Assembly: GCA_020849035.1 (NCBI GenBank)
Contig: JADLHC010000117.1
Span: 1-35,534 of the forward strand
DNA from: Planctomycetia bacterium
GTDB lineage: Bacteria; Planctomycetota; MHYJ01; WSZJ01
Length of the DNA: 35,534 bases
Direction: 5' to 3'
Position numbers and translations under genes: made by a program
Shown: positions 7,300 through 15,578 of the stretch, piece after piece
Position numbering within the stretch: position 1 is the stretch's first letter
Layout: the number at the start of each line of letters is the position of its first letter
The notes under the pieces: model-generated
Seen by the model: only the letters and a program-made list of their open reading frames with translations
What the model was told of the DNA's origin: nothing
Databases searched by the model: none

Positions 7300-9087
7300 A
7301 TGACTACAGATCTCGTCATCGGCATGGCCGGTTCCGGAGGCGACGGCATCGTCTCCGCCGGGGAGTCGCTCATCGCCGCGGTCGCCACGGAGGGCTACCA
7401 CGCGATGATGACCAAGAGCTTCGGCTCGCAGATCCGCGGCGGCGAGTCGAGCTGCCGCGTCCGGCTCTCGACGGAGCCCGTCCTCAACCCCGGCGGCACG
7501 CTAGACGTCGCCATCGCGCTCAACTGGGAGGATTTCCTCAAGTTCGGCGGCGAGCTCCCCGTCGGCGGCAACACCATCGTCATCTACGAGAGCAAGACCG
7601 GCGTCGCCCCCGACAAGCTCCCCCTCCCCGGCGTCACCCCCGCCGAGGTCTTCCCCGTCCCGATCGCCGACATGGCAAAGGAGTCGGCGAAAACCGACAA
7701 GGCGAAGAACACCGTGATCCTGGGGCTGATCGCCGGCTGGTTCGGGATCGGCGGGGACGGGGTGATGAAGGGGCTGCGCAAGAAGCTGGCGAAGAAAGGC
7801 CCCGAGCTGCTGGAGGCGAACGAGCGCGCGCTGGCAGCGGGAAGGAAGTACGCGCAGGACCATCCGCTGAAGACGCCGCGGGTCATGGAGCGGCCGAAGA
7901 CGGTCTCGCCGAAGCTGCTGACCGACGGCAACGACATGTGCGGCGCCGCGGCGATCTTCTCGGGCTGCCAGTTCTTCGGCGGCTACCCGATCACGCCCTC
8001 GACCGAGATCATGCAGTTCCTGTCCCGCGAGATCTGGAAGTACGGCGGCTCCGTCCTCCAGGCCGAGGACGAGATCGCCGGCATCGGCGCCGCGGTCGGC
8101 GCCTCCTTCGCCGGCAAGAAGGCCATGACGGCGACCTCCGGCCCGGGGATGTCGCTCAAGACCGAGATGCTCGGCCTCGCGACCATCGCCGAGCTGCCGC
8201 TGGTCCTCGTCAACGTCCAGCGCGGCGGCCCGTCCACAGGCCTCCCCACCAAGACCGAGCAGGCCGACCTCTACCAGGCCGCCTTCTCCGCCCACGGCGA
8301 CGTCCTCCGTCCCGTGCTCGCCCCGACCTGCGTCGCCGACACGTTCGAGATCACGGTCGAGGCGTTCAACATGGCGGAGATGTACCAGACGCCCGTCGTC
8401 ATCCTCTCGGACCAGGAGATCTCGCAGCGCAAGGAAACCTGCGACCCCATCGACACGTCGAAATTCCGCCTCGTCGACCGGCTCAGGCCCGCCAACTCCG
8501 AACTCGGGACCCACTACGCCCGCTACCGCTTCACCGAATCCGGCATCTCCCCCATCTCCGAGCCCGGCATGCCCGGCGGCAACTACCTCGCCGCGGGGAT
8601 CGAGCACAACGAGAAGGGCGCGCCGATCTCGGGCGGGATCATGCACGCGAAGATGAACGAGAAGCGCTTCAGGAAGCTCAACCCGATCCGTACGCGCCGC
8701 GACCTGTTCCAGACGTACGGCGATCCGAACGCGCCGCTGGCGCTGATCGCGTGGGGCAGCGTGGCGGGGGTGGCGCGGGAGGCGCTGCGGGTGGCGGAGA
8801 GGAAGGGCGTGAAGGTGAAGCTGCTGGTGCCGCGGCTGCTGTATCCGATCGCGGAGGAGTTCTTCAACGACTTCCTGTCGGGGGTGCAGGCGGGGCTGGT
8901 GGTGGAGCAGAGCCACCAGGGTCAGCTGTACCACATCATGAAGATGGTCCTCGATCTGCCGAAGGGCCTGAAGTCGTACGCGCGGAGCGGCGCGAACCCG
9001 TTCCAGCCCGCCGAGATCGTGCGGCGCCTGCGGGAGCAGGCGCAGGCGATGCACCAGTCCGGCGACTCGATGCCCCAGGAGGAATGA
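7300..9087 (+). CDS. korA: 2-oxoacid:ferredoxin oxidoreductase, fused gamma-alpha subunit (KorA type)
   Basis: 595 residues. The N-terminal about 190 residues are the gamma domain (GMAGSGGDGI, GGESS). The remainder is the alpha domain with GYPITPSTEI and QRGGPSTGLPTKTEQADL, hallmark motifs of 2-oxoglutarate/2-oxoacid:acceptor oxidoreductases. With KorB it performs CoA-dependent oxidative decarboxylation of a 2-oxoacid, passing electrons to ferredoxin, or the reverse reductive reaction. The ATG at 7300 is chosen for its AGGAG 4 nt upstream. The open frame extends further but looks non-coding. korB follows 4 nt downstream. Substrate (2-oxoglutarate versus another 2-oxoacid) cannot be decided here. 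Confidence 0.92.
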   Translation: MTTDLVIGMAGSGGDGIVSAGESLIAAVATEGYHAMMTKSFGSQIRGGESSCRVRLSTEPVLNPGGTLDVAIALNWEDFLKFGGELPVGGNTIVIYESKTGVAPDKLPLPGVTPAEVFPVPIADMAKESAKTDKAKNTVILGLIAGWFGIGGDGVMKGLRKKLAKKGPELLEANERALAAGRKYAQDHPLKTPRVMERPKTVSPKLLTDGNDMCGAAAIFSGCQFFGGYPITPSTEIMQFLSREIWKYGGSVLQAEDEIAGIGAAVGASFAGKKAMTATSGPGMSLKTEMLGLATIAELPLVLVNVQRGGPSTGLPTKTEQADLYQAAFSAHGDVLRPVLAPTCVADTFEITVEAFNMAEMYQTPVVILSDQEISQRKETCDPIDTSKFRLVDRLRPANSELGTHYARYRFTESGISPISEPGMPGGNYLAAGIEHNEKGAPISGGIMHAKMNEKRFRKLNPIRTRRDLFQTYGDPNAPLALIAWGSVAGVAREALRVAERKGVKVKLLVPRLLYPIAEEFFNDFLSGVQAGLVVEQSHQGQLYHIMKMVLDLPKGLKSYARSGANPFQPAEIVRRLREQAQAMHQSGDSMPQEE

Positions 9088-9091
9088 CACC

Positions 9092-9982
9092 ATGACACTC
9101 GCGATGCCGGCCCCGGTCCCGACGCTGCAGGCGAAGGATTTCCGGAGCGACCTGAAGCCGATCTGGTGCCCCGGATGCGGCGACTTCGGGGTGGTGCAGG
9201 CGGTTTACCGGGCGCTGGCGGCGGTCGGGCGGCCCCCGCACGAGATCGCGTTCATCTCGGGGATTGGCTGCTCGAGCCGGATCCCGGGGTACACGACGGC
9301 GTACGGGTTCAACTCGGTTCACGGGCGCGCGCTGCCGATCGCGCAGGGGATCAAGATCGCGCACCCCGAGCTGCTGGTGCTCGTGGCGGGCGGCGACGGA
9401 GACGGGTTCTCGATCGGCGGCGGGCACGTCGCGCACGCGGTCCGCCGGAACATCGACCTGACGTACATCGTGATGGACAACCAGATCTACGGCCTGACGA
9501 AGGGGCAGCTGTCGCCGACGTCGCCGCGCGGCCTCAAGACGGTGACGTCGATGTACGGGAGCCTCGAGGAGCCCCTCAACCCGCTCATGTACGTGCTCTC
9601 CTACGGCGCCCCGTTCGTCGCGCAGGGCACCCCGGCCGACCTACCCGGGCTCACCGCGATGCTCGAGGAGGCCATCCGGTACCCGGGCTTCTCGTTCGTC
9701 AACATCCAGTCGCCGTGCGTCACCTACGGCGAGGAGTCGGGACAGATCAAGGCGCAGAAAGAGAAGATGAAGGCGCTCGCCGACATGAAGCACGACCCGA
9801 CGGACCGCATCAAGGCGCTGTCCCTCGCCCAGGACTACGGCCGCGAGCTCTACACCGGCGTCTTCTTCCGCGATCCCAACCCGCCGCCGACTTACGACGC
9901 CCTCGTCAAGGCGCGCCAGGCCGAGCTCTCCGCGAACGCCCTCCCCCGCCAGAACATCCTCGACCTCTTCCTGCAGAAATAG
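9092..9982 (+). CDS. korB: 2-oxoacid:ferredoxin oxidoreductase, beta subunit (KorB type)
   Basis: 296 residues, the usual length. It carries the thiamine-diphosphate site (GDGDGFSIGG from 101, with MDNQIYGLTKGQ as the continuing metal/TPP motif). The four Cys expected to hold the [4Fe-4S] cluster are C26 and C29 in WCPGCG, C60 in GIGCSS and C209 in SPCVTYG. AGGAGG overlaps the korA stop region and sits 9 nt before the ATG. There is no separate delta (ferredoxin) subunit, as expected for the two-subunit KorAB class. A ferritin-like gene follows 10 nt downstream, probably in the same transcript. Confidence 0.93.
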   Translation: MTLAMPAPVPTLQAKDFRSDLKPIWCPGCGDFGVVQAVYRALAAVGRPPHEIAFISGIGCSSRIPGYTTAYGFNSVHGRALPIAQGIKIAHPELLVLVAGGDGDGFSIGGGHVAHAVRRNIDLTYIVMDNQIYGLTKGQLSPTSPRGLKTVTSMYGSLEEPLNPLMYVLSYGAPFVAQGTPADLPGLTAMLEEAIRYPGFSFVNIQSPCVTYGEESGQIKAQKEKMKALADMKHDPTDRIKALSLAQDYGRELYTGVFFRDPNPPPTYDALVKARQAELSANALPRQNILDLFLQK

Positions 9983-9992
9983 GAACACCTCC

Positions 9993-10520
9993 ATGGCCAC
10001 CCGGGGCATCGACTTCGCCAGGCTCTCGCTCAAGGACGCGCTCGACCTCGCGATCTTCATCGAGGAGGAGGCGAAGGAGCGGTACGAGGACTTCGCGTCC
10101 CAGATGGAAACCCACCACACGCCCGATTCGGCGCGCTTCTACAAGTTCATGGCCGGCAACGAGGAAAAGCACCGTGCGGAACTGGCGGAGCGGCGCGGGA
10201 AGCTGTTTCCGAAGGATCCCGTCACGGTTTCGCGGCAGATGCTGTTCGACGTGGAGGCGCCGGACACGGACGAGGCGCGGACGTTCATGACGCCCCGGCA
10301 GGCGCTGACGGTGGCGCTGCGGTGCGAGGAGAAGGCGTGGGCGTTCTTCGACGGGGCGCTGAAGGTGATCAAGGACGCCGGGGTGAAGGAGCTGTTCACG
10401 GAGCTGCGCCAGGAGGAAGTCGAGCACCAGGACCTCGTGAAGGCGGAGCTGGCGAAGCTTCCGGCGGACGACAGATTCAAGACCGAGGATTTCGAGGACG
10501 AGCCGGTCTCGCACGATTAG
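9993..10520 (+). CDS. Ferritin-like diiron protein (rubrerythrin-like, no rubredoxin domain)
   Basis: 175 residues, predicted four-helix bundle. Candidate iron ligands lie in FIEEEAKERY (about 23-31), GNEEKH (56-60), RCEEKAWAFF (110-119) and QEEVEH (140-145). This is the Glu/E-x-x-H pattern of the ferritin-like/rubrerythrin group. There is no C-terminal CxxC rubredoxin module. The protein ends in an acidic tail. Related proteins reduce peroxide or store iron. It starts 10 nt after korB, so it may protect the oxygen-sensitive, iron-sulfur-containing oxidoreductase. That role is inference from context. Confidence 0.8.
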   Translation: MATRGIDFARLSLKDALDLAIFIEEEAKERYEDFASQMETHHTPDSARFYKFMAGNEEKHRAELAERRGKLFPKDPVTVSRQMLFDVEAPDTDEARTFMTPRQALTVALRCEEKAWAFFDGALKVIKDAGVKELFTELRQEEVEHQDLVKAELAKLPADDRFKTEDFEDEPVSHD

Positions 10521-10581
10521 GCGAACCAGCGGCCCGGCCGGGCGTCGGCAGGGGCATGAAGCGGCGCGGGACTGCGTTCGT

Positions 10582-11382
10582 GTGGCTGTGGGCGGCGGGC
10601 CTCTCGTGGATGCTGCTCGCCGTGCAGGTGCGCGACGCCTCGGCGCGTGGGTCTGGTACTCCGGCCGGCTCTCCGGCCGGGTGCGAACCGCGGGAGACGG
10701 GTCGTTTGCCGTTCCCGTGGCGGAGGGGACCGTCGCCCGGGTCTGGTGCCTCGGCCGCGAGGCCCGGGAGGGCGGAGGGGGAGCCGCCTGTCTCGGGACG
10801 GACGAGGCCGCGGCCCGACCCGGCAACGCCGGCCTGCTGCTGCACGCCTTCTGGTTCGAGGTCTCGTCTCCGACGCCGGTCACGACGGTCACGGTGCTGG
10901 ATCCCGCCGGCAGGCCGATGACCGACGTCCGGGTCTCGGCGCATGGACGCACGGAGAGGTCGGACGCGAGCGGAAGCGCGGAGTTTCCGGGCCTGCCGGA
11001 CGAGCCGTTTCTTCCGGTCGTGACCTGGGAGAACGCCCGGATGCCGGAGGACGAGGGATGGGTCCTTCCGGTGATGAAGCCGGTCCGCCCCGGGAGCTCG
11101 TATGTCCTGCAGTACCGCGTCGGGAGGCGAATCGAGGGCCGCCTCACGAGTCCCGACGGCCGCCCGTGCGCCGGAAGCTCCCTGCTCGTCAACAACGGAT
11201 GGTTCCTCTGCGCCGTCCTTACGACGGACGCCGACGGCCGCTTCTCCGCGCTCGTGGACCCGTTCCCGCCCGCCCCGTACCGGGTCGTCGTCACGGGGGA
11301 AGGCCAGGACTGGACGGAGTTCGAGCACGACTTCCTGCCCGGAGATTCTCCCGTCACCCTGACCCTTGACGCATCGCGTTAA
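10582..11382 (+). CDS. Carboxypeptidase-regulatory-like beta-sandwich protein; 5' end probably frameshifted
   Basis: The frame gives 266 residues with about three Ig-like modules of the CarboxypepD_reg type: LVDAARRAG..GAWVWYSG..TAGDGSF, then VLDPAGRPMTDVRVSAHG..SDASGSAEF, then RLTSPDGRPCAG..TTDADGRF. It has no signal peptide in this frame. An ATG at 10557 in another frame (one base shift) begins MKRRGTAFVWLWAAGLSWML, a good signal peptide, but that frame soon becomes senseless. Most likely a one-base indel, real or a sequencing error, separates the signal peptide from the body. GTG 10582 is the first start in the body frame. Surface or binding role only inferred. Confidence 0.6.
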   Translation: MAVGGGPLVDAARRAGARRLGAWVWYSGRLSGRVRTAGDGSFAVPVAEGTVARVWCLGREAREGGGGAACLGTDEAAARPGNAGLLLHAFWFEVSSPTPVTTVTVLDPAGRPMTDVRVSAHGRTERSDASGSAEFPGLPDEPFLPVVTWENARMPEDEGWVLPVMKPVRPGSSYVLQYRVGRRIEGRLTSPDGRPCAGSSLLVNNGWFLCAVLTTDADGRFSALVDPFPPAPYRVVVTGEGQDWTEFEHDFLPGDSPVTLTLDASR

Positions 11383-11497
11383 CCGTCCGTTCACGCGCCG
11401 CACAGCCGTTCTGAACTCCGAGGCTCCATTCCCGCAGCGCTTGCGGCCCACGCCGCTTTCCCGCCCCTTTTCGACCTCCCTCTCCCCCGCCGTTCCG

Positions 11498-11511
11498 GGC
11501 ACGCGCCTTGC
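11498..11511 (+). promoter_or_regulatory. Sigma-54 (-24/-12) promoter upstream of the small secreted protein
   Basis: GGCACGCGCCTTGC matches the consensus GGCAC-N5-TTGC exactly, with the required 10 nt between GG (11498-11499) and GC (11510-11511). The predicted start is near 11523, 44 nt before the ATG at 11567. No GTATC-N6-GATAC palindrome is seen upstream, so the activator may differ from that of the 19-25 kb cluster. Confidence 0.6.
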
Positions 11512-11566
11512 ATTTCACTGCATCAAATTCCAGTTTTCTCTCTGGCGAAGTGAAGAGGAGGACACC

Positions 11567-11785
11567 ATGCGCCGCATCCTGCTGCTGTCCGTGCTGGTTC
11601 TCGTGGCGATGACATCGACGTTCAACTGGGCCTGTCCGCCGCCGCCGGTGCCGGGCTATTCGGGACCCGATCCGGGGCCGGGGCCGATGCCCAATGACGA
11701 GCCGTCCTTTGTGGAACAGGGGCCCTCGGACGAGCTGAATCCGGTGCCGCCAACCGACGGGGAGACAGGCGCTCACACGATCTGA
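11567..11785 (+). CDS. Small secreted Pro-rich protein of unknown function
   Basis: 72 residues. An N-terminal signal sequence (MRRILLLSVLVLVAMTSTF) is followed by NWACPPPPVPG and a short Pro/Gly/Asp/Glu-rich, presumably unstructured tail. The Cys at the end of the signal could be a lipidation site, but NWAC is a poor lipobox. A GAGGAGG Shine-Dalgarno sequence before the ATG and the -24/-12 promoter at 11498 argue for real expression. I recognise no family. A GC-rich hairpin follows the gene. Confidence 0.65.
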   Translation: MRRILLLSVLVLVAMTSTFNWACPPPPVPGYSGPDPGPGPMPNDEPSFVEQGPSDELNPVPPTDGETGAHTI

Positions 11786-11804
11786 GCCTGAAGCGGCCGT
11801 GACG

Positions 11805-11829
11805 GGCGCCGCCGGTCCGCGGCGGCGCC
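11805..11829. terminator. GC hairpin between convergent genes
   Basis: GGCGCCGCCG (11805-11814) and CGGCGGCGCC (11820-11829) form a 10-bp stem with a 5-nt loop. It lies between the convergent genes ending at 11785 (+) and 11842 (-). There is no T-tract on either side, so it is a possible bidirectional terminator rather than a classical one. Confidence 0.45.
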
Positions 11830-11841
11830 TCGCGGGGGCCG

Positions 11842-12381
11842 TCACGCGGTCCGGAAGTCCGCGACCGCGACGGCATGCTCGAGAAGCCGGTGGCGCTTCC
11901 CCGCCGTCGTGCGCCGCAACGACATCCCCAGCCGCTCCAGCAGCTTCGCGCTCCGCGCATTCGGCTCGTCGACGCGCCCCCAGACCTCCACCAGGCCGCA
12001 CGCCCCGAACGCGTGGGCCAGCACCGCGCGAGCCGCCTCGGTCGCGTAGCCCTGCCCCGTGCGCGACGGCGCCAGCCCGAACAGCAGCTCGACCGCGCCC
12101 GCATCGCCGAATCCGCGCAGCCCGCAGAACCCCGCCAGCACCCCCGAGTGCCGCAGGCTCACGCACCAGAGGCCGTAGCCTTTCTCGCGGAAGCCCGCGT
12201 TCATCGCCTCGACTGCCTCCCGCGCCTTCTCGAGCGGGACCTCCTCCCCGTCCCAGAGATATTTCCGCACCTCAGGCTCGTTCCAGAGCGACTGAAGGGC
12301 CTGCGCATCGGACGCGTTGGCCGGCGCGAGGTGCAGGCGCGGCGTCTCGAGGCGGGGGCGGGAGGCGAAAGGCGGGGGCAT
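11842..12381 (-). CDS. GNAT N-acetyltransferase, RimJ/RimL type
   Basis: 179 residues. The N-terminal RLETPRLHLAPANASDAQAL is the typical opening of the RimJ/RimL-like (Acetyltransf_3) group. VELLFGLAPSRTGQGYATEAARAVLAHAF is the acetyl-CoA-binding motif A, and VDEPNARSAKLLERLGM is motif B, with the Asn that positions the cofactor. Such enzymes acetylate protein N-termini or small amines. The target here is not predictable. There is no Shine-Dalgarno sequence. A promoter with its -10 box 8 nt from the ATG suggests a leaderless mRNA. It is divergent from the methyltransferase gene. Confidence 0.85.
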   Translation of the reverse strand: MPPPFASRPRLETPRLHLAPANASDAQALQSLWNEPEVRKYLWDGEEVPLEKAREAVEAMNAGFREKGYGLWCVSLRHSGVLAGFCGLRGFGDAGAVELLFGLAPSRTGQGYATEAARAVLAHAFGACGLVEVWGRVDEPNARSAKLLERLGMSLRRTTAGKRHRLLEHAVAVADFRTA

Positions 12382-12389
12382 GTCGGGCG

Positions 12390-12419
12390 ATGGTAGGACG
12401 ACCGTCGGCGCCGGTTCAA
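12390..12419 (-). promoter_or_regulatory. Promoter for the GNAT gene at 12381
   Basis: A -35 box TTGAAC (12414-12419), an 18-bp spacer and a -10 box TACCAT (12390-12395) lie on the minus strand, with 8 nt from the -10 to the ATG. Transcription would begin at or next to the start codon. Confidence 0.45.
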
Positions 12420-12459
12420 GTAAGCTGAGGAGCCCCGCTTCCGCCACGAGGGCCGCGCC

Positions 12460-13185
12460 ATGTCCGGGAAGGAACGACGGCACTGGGATCTGCGCTATGC
12501 AACGGAAGAGCCGCGCGCGAAGCCGTCGAGGCTCCTGACGCCCCTGGGGCGGCTGCTGCCTCGGCGCGGACGCGCCCTCGACGTGGCGGGCGGATCGGGG
12601 CGCAACGCGATCTGGCTGGCGAAGCGCGGCCTGGACGTGACGATCGCCGACATTTCGCGGAAGGGACTGGCGATGGCGCGCCGGCGCGCGAGGGATGCGG
12701 GCGTGCGGATCCGTACCGTCGCGCTCGACCTGGACGCCCATGCGCCACCTCGCGGACCGTGGGACCTGATCCTCGTGTTCCACTGGCTGAGGCGGCGGGT
12801 GTGGAAGCGGCTGCCGGCGCTGCTGCGGCCCGGAGGGGTGCTCGTGGCATGCCAGGCGACGGTGCGGAATCTGGATCGGCACGGGAGACCGCACAGGCGG
12901 CACCTGCTGCGCGAGGGTGAAATGGCGGCGCTGTTTCCGCCGCTGGAGGTCCTGGCGCTGTCGGAGGGCTGGTCGAAGGACGGCAAGCACGACGCGCTGT
13001 TCGCCGGACGGCTCGGTGCACTGCGGAAGCGGCCTTCGAACCCGCCGCCGGAGGAGATCGACGACCCTTCCAGCCGCGTTTCCGGCAACCGCACGCGGTC
13101 ATCCAGCGCCGGTTCGGCCAGGACGGCGGCGGACACCAGCCGAATCAGGGTGTGTCGCCGAACGCATGCACGGCATGTGCCTTGA
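12460..13185 (+). CDS. Class I SAM-dependent methyltransferase (TehB-like)
   Basis: 241 residues. The SAM-binding glycine loop is ALDVAGGSGRNAIWLAKRG (motif I, about 39-57), followed by the acidic strand end TIADIS (61-66). Later motifs are ALDLDAH and the RPGGVLVACQA strand (post-motif III). The methyl acceptor is unknown. TehB-like proteins of this kind methylate small molecules or metalloid ions. The last about 40 residues are Ser/Arg-rich, look unstructured, and overlap the end of modC by 41 bp on the other strand, so the true stop may be correct but the tail is probably not conserved. Confidence 0.75.
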   Translation: MSGKERRHWDLRYATEEPRAKPSRLLTPLGRLLPRRGRALDVAGGSGRNAIWLAKRGLDVTIADISRKGLAMARRRARDAGVRIRTVALDLDAHAPPRGPWDLILVFHWLRRRVWKRLPALLRPGGVLVACQATVRNLDRHGRPHRRHLLREGEMAALFPPLEVLALSEGWSKDGKHDALFAGRLGALRKRPSNPPPEEIDDPSSRVSGNRTRSSSAGSARTAADTSRIRVCRRTHARHVP

Positions 13186-14182
13186 CGAGCATCCACGCGC
13201 GGCGCCCCGGCGCCAGGCCGAGTTTCGTTACGGCGCGGGCGGTCACCTTGGCGACCCACGAATCGGCGGCGGTGGAGAGGCGGACGTAGACGTGGTCGCC
13301 GAGATTCTCGAGGGAAGCGACCTCGCCGGGGATGACGTTCTGGGCGGAGACGGGCCCGGGCTCGGCGCCGGCGAGGAGGATGTCCTCGGCGCGGACGGCG
13401 ACGCGCGACGGCGCGGGGAAGCCGGCGACGGCGGCCATCTCGAGGCGTCCGCCGCGCGGGGTTTCGAGCGAGACGACGCCGGGCGACTGCGCCACAGCGC
13501 GGACCTCGAACAGGTTCTCGGCCCCGAGCGCCTCGAGCACGCCGAGGGCGGCGGGGCTGGCGAGGATGCCGCGCGGGTCGCCCTGGGCGGCGACGCGGCC
13601 GCGGTCGAGGACGACGGCGTGCTGGGCCAGCGCGACGGCTTCGTGAGGGTCGTGCGTGACAAGGAGCGTCGGGACGCCGAGGTCGCGGGGGATGCGGGCG
13701 AGGAACGGAACGATCCGGGCGCGAAGAGGGCGGTCCACGGAGGCGAGCGGCTCGTCGAGGAGAAGCAGCCGTGGCCTCGCAGCGAGGGCGCGGGCAATCG
13801 CGACGCGCTGGCGCTCGCCGCCCGAGAGCTGCGGCGCGCGGCGGTCGAGAAGCGGCGCGAGTTCGAGAGCGTCGATCGCGGCGTCGGAGGCGTGGGACCG
13901 GCCCGCGAACTCCACGTTTCCGCGCGCCGTGAGGTGCGGGAACAGCGACGCGTCCTGCGGGACCCAGCCGACGCGGCGTCTCGCCGCCGGCAGGCCCTCG
14001 ATCTCCTCTCCGCCGATCCCGAAACGCCCCCCGACCTCGGGACGCAGCCCAGCGAGCGCTTCCAGTATCGTCGTCTTCCCCGACCCGCTGGCGCCGAGGA
14101 GAGCGGCCGCGGGGACGTCCCACGCCGCCGACGCTTCGAGGCGAAATCCCGGGTACCTCGCGCGGAGGTCGAAGGAGATCAC
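13145..14182 (-). CDS. modC: Molybdate ABC transporter ATP-binding protein
   Basis: 345 residues. Walker A is GASGSGKTT (about 30-38), the signature is LSGGERQR, Walker B is LLLLDEPLASVD and the switch His follows in VTHD. The C-terminal about 110 residues are the regulatory extension, ending in a TOBE/Mop-type domain (NVIPGEVASLENLGDHVYVRL and the closing VKAHAVHAF). This is typical of ModC and distinguishes it from generic importers. The GTG start overlaps the modB TGA by 4 nt (GTGA). Together with ModA and ModB it imports molybdate (or tungstate), used for molybdopterin enzymes. Confidence 0.9.
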   Translation of the reverse strand: MISFDLRARYPGFRLEASAAWDVPAAALLGASGSGKTTILEALAGLRPEVGGRFGIGGEEIEGLPAARRRVGWVPQDASLFPHLTARGNVEFAGRSHASDAAIDALELAPLLDRRAPQLSGGERQRVAIARALAARPRLLLLDEPLASVDRPLRARIVPFLARIPRDLGVPTLLVTHDPHEAVALAQHAVVLDRGRVAAQGDPRGILASPAALGVLEALGAENLFEVRAVAQSPGVVSLETPRGGRLEMAAVAGFPAPSRVAVRAEDILLAGAEPGPVSAQNVIPGEVASLENLGDHVYVRLSTAADSWVAKVTARAVTKLGLAPGRRAWMLVKAHAVHAFGDTP

Positions 14183-14850
14183 GCGGTCCTCCGGCGGAGC
14201 CAGGTCTCCGCAGCGGCGGTGAGGAGGAAGGCGACGAGGGTGGCGAGGCCCGCGAGGAGGAGGGCGTCGCGCTCGCGGAAGCACTCGATGCAGCCGTAGA
14301 TGGCGAGGGCGACGGTTTCGGTGCGGCCGGGGATGCGGCCGGCGACGATGGAGGTGGCGCAGAACTCGCCGAGGGCGCGGGCGAAGGCGAAGACGGCGCC
14401 GTAGGCGATGCCGCGGGAGGCGAGGGGGAGGGTGACGCGGAGGAAGACGCGCCAGGGCGGGAGGCCGAGGGTGGCGGCGACGTCCTCGAGGCGCCGGGGG
14501 ACGGCGGCGAATGCCTGCTCGGCGCCGAGGACGAGGAGGGGGAATGCCATGACCGCGGAGGCGATGGCGGCGGCCCACCAGGTGAGCAGGAGGGGGGCGC
14601 CGAACAGGGCCTCGGTCGCGCGGCCGATCGGCGAGCGGACGGAAAGGACCTTGAGGAGGAAGAGCCCGACGGCGACGGGGGGGAGAACGAGCGGGAGGGT
14701 GACGGCGGTGCGGACGAGGGCGAGGCTTGGGAAGCGGGCGCGGGCGAGGAGGTAGCCGGCGGCGACGCCGGGGACGGCGATCAGGGCCATCGCGAGGAGG
14801 GCGACCTTGAGGGTGAGGGCGAAGATGCCGGCGATCTCGGAGGGGCTCAT
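14179..14850 (-). CDS. modB: Molybdate ABC transporter permease
   Basis: 223 residues with about five hydrophobic segments, the usual size for ModB. The EAA loop that contacts the ATPase is visible around TLGLPPWRVFLRVTLPLASRGI. The TLPLVLPPVAVGLFLL segment is characteristic of the molybdate/sulfate permease family. It overlaps modA upstream (ATGA) and modC downstream (GTGA) by 4 nt each, so the three genes are tightly coupled. Confidence 0.92.
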   Translation of the reverse strand: MSPSEIAGIFALTLKVALLAMALIAVPGVAAGYLLARARFPSLALVRTAVTLPLVLPPVAVGLFLLKVLSVRSPIGRATEALFGAPLLLTWWAAAIASAVMAFPLLVLGAEQAFAAVPRRLEDVAATLGLPPWRVFLRVTLPLASRGIAYGAVFAFARALGEFCATSIVAGRIPGRTETVALAIYGCIECFRERDALLLAGLATLVAFLLTAAAETWLRRRTA

Positions 14851-15578
14851 CGCGGGGAGGCCTCGAGGAAGCCCTCGGCGAGGGCGGCGTCGCGGAACTC
14901 GCGGGAGGCGAGCCATTCGAGGAAGGCGCGGGCGGGGGCGTCGGCGGGCGACCGGAGGGCGGCGGCGACGTAGGTCACCTCCGGGGCGTCGGGCGGCGTC
15001 CAGACCGCGTGGGGGCGCCGCGCGGCGCGGGCGTCGGTCGCGTAGACGTAGGCGAAGTCCACGGTTCCCGCCTCGAACAGGGCGAGCGCGGCGCGCGGGT
15101 TCTGCGCGATCTGCAGCCGCGCGGGATCGGGCCCGCCGCCCTGCCCCAGCCACGCCCTCCAGGCCTTCCCCGCCGGCACCTCGGGCCCGCAGATCACGGA
15201 CCGCAGGGGGTCGGCGGTGGCAGGCGAGAGGCCGCGCGCATCGGCGGGGCCGAGGAGCGCGAGGCGGTTGGCGAGGAACACGCGGCGAGTCCCCGGGACC
15301 TCCCTGTCCCCGACGAGGTCCAGCACGGCGGCGTCGGCGGAGAGGAACACGGCGTACGACGCCCCCTCGCGGACCTGGCGCGCGAGCGTCGAGGACGCCT
15401 CGAACGAGAACGCCAGCTCGACGTCCGGGTGCGCCGCGCGGAACGCTGGAGCCGCCCGCTCCAGGACGTCCCGGAGCGACGCCGCGGCGGCCACGTCGAG
15501 GCGGCGCGACCGCCCGGCGGGCGCCCCGCACGAGGCGGCCAGCGCAAGGAGGAACGCCGCCGGCGCCAGCCGCCTCAC
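14847..15578 (-). CDS. modA: Molybdate-binding periplasmic (lipo)protein
   Basis: 243 residues from a GTG. A short signal with LALAASC (plausible lipobox) precedes the ModA fold: LDVAAAASLRDVLERAAPAF, FSFEASSTLARQVREGA and YAVFLSADAAVLDLV. These carry the Ser and Ala positions that line the oxyanion pocket. AGTVDFAYVYATDA near residue 180 is also diagnostic of the family. The GTG start overlaps the upstream regulator's TGA by 4 nt. It captures molybdate (or tungstate) outside the inner membrane and delivers it to ModBC. Confidence 0.88.
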   Translation of the reverse strand: MRRLAPAAFLLALAASCGAPAGRSRRLDVAAAASLRDVLERAAPAFRAAHPDVELAFSFEASSTLARQVREGASYAVFLSADAAVLDLVGDREVPGTRRVFLANRLALLGPADARGLSPATADPLRSVICGPEVPAGKAWRAWLGQGGGPDPARLQIAQNPRAALALFEAGTVDFAYVYATDARAARRPHAVWTPPDAPEVTYVAAALRSPADAPARAFLEWLASREFRDAALAEGFLEASPR

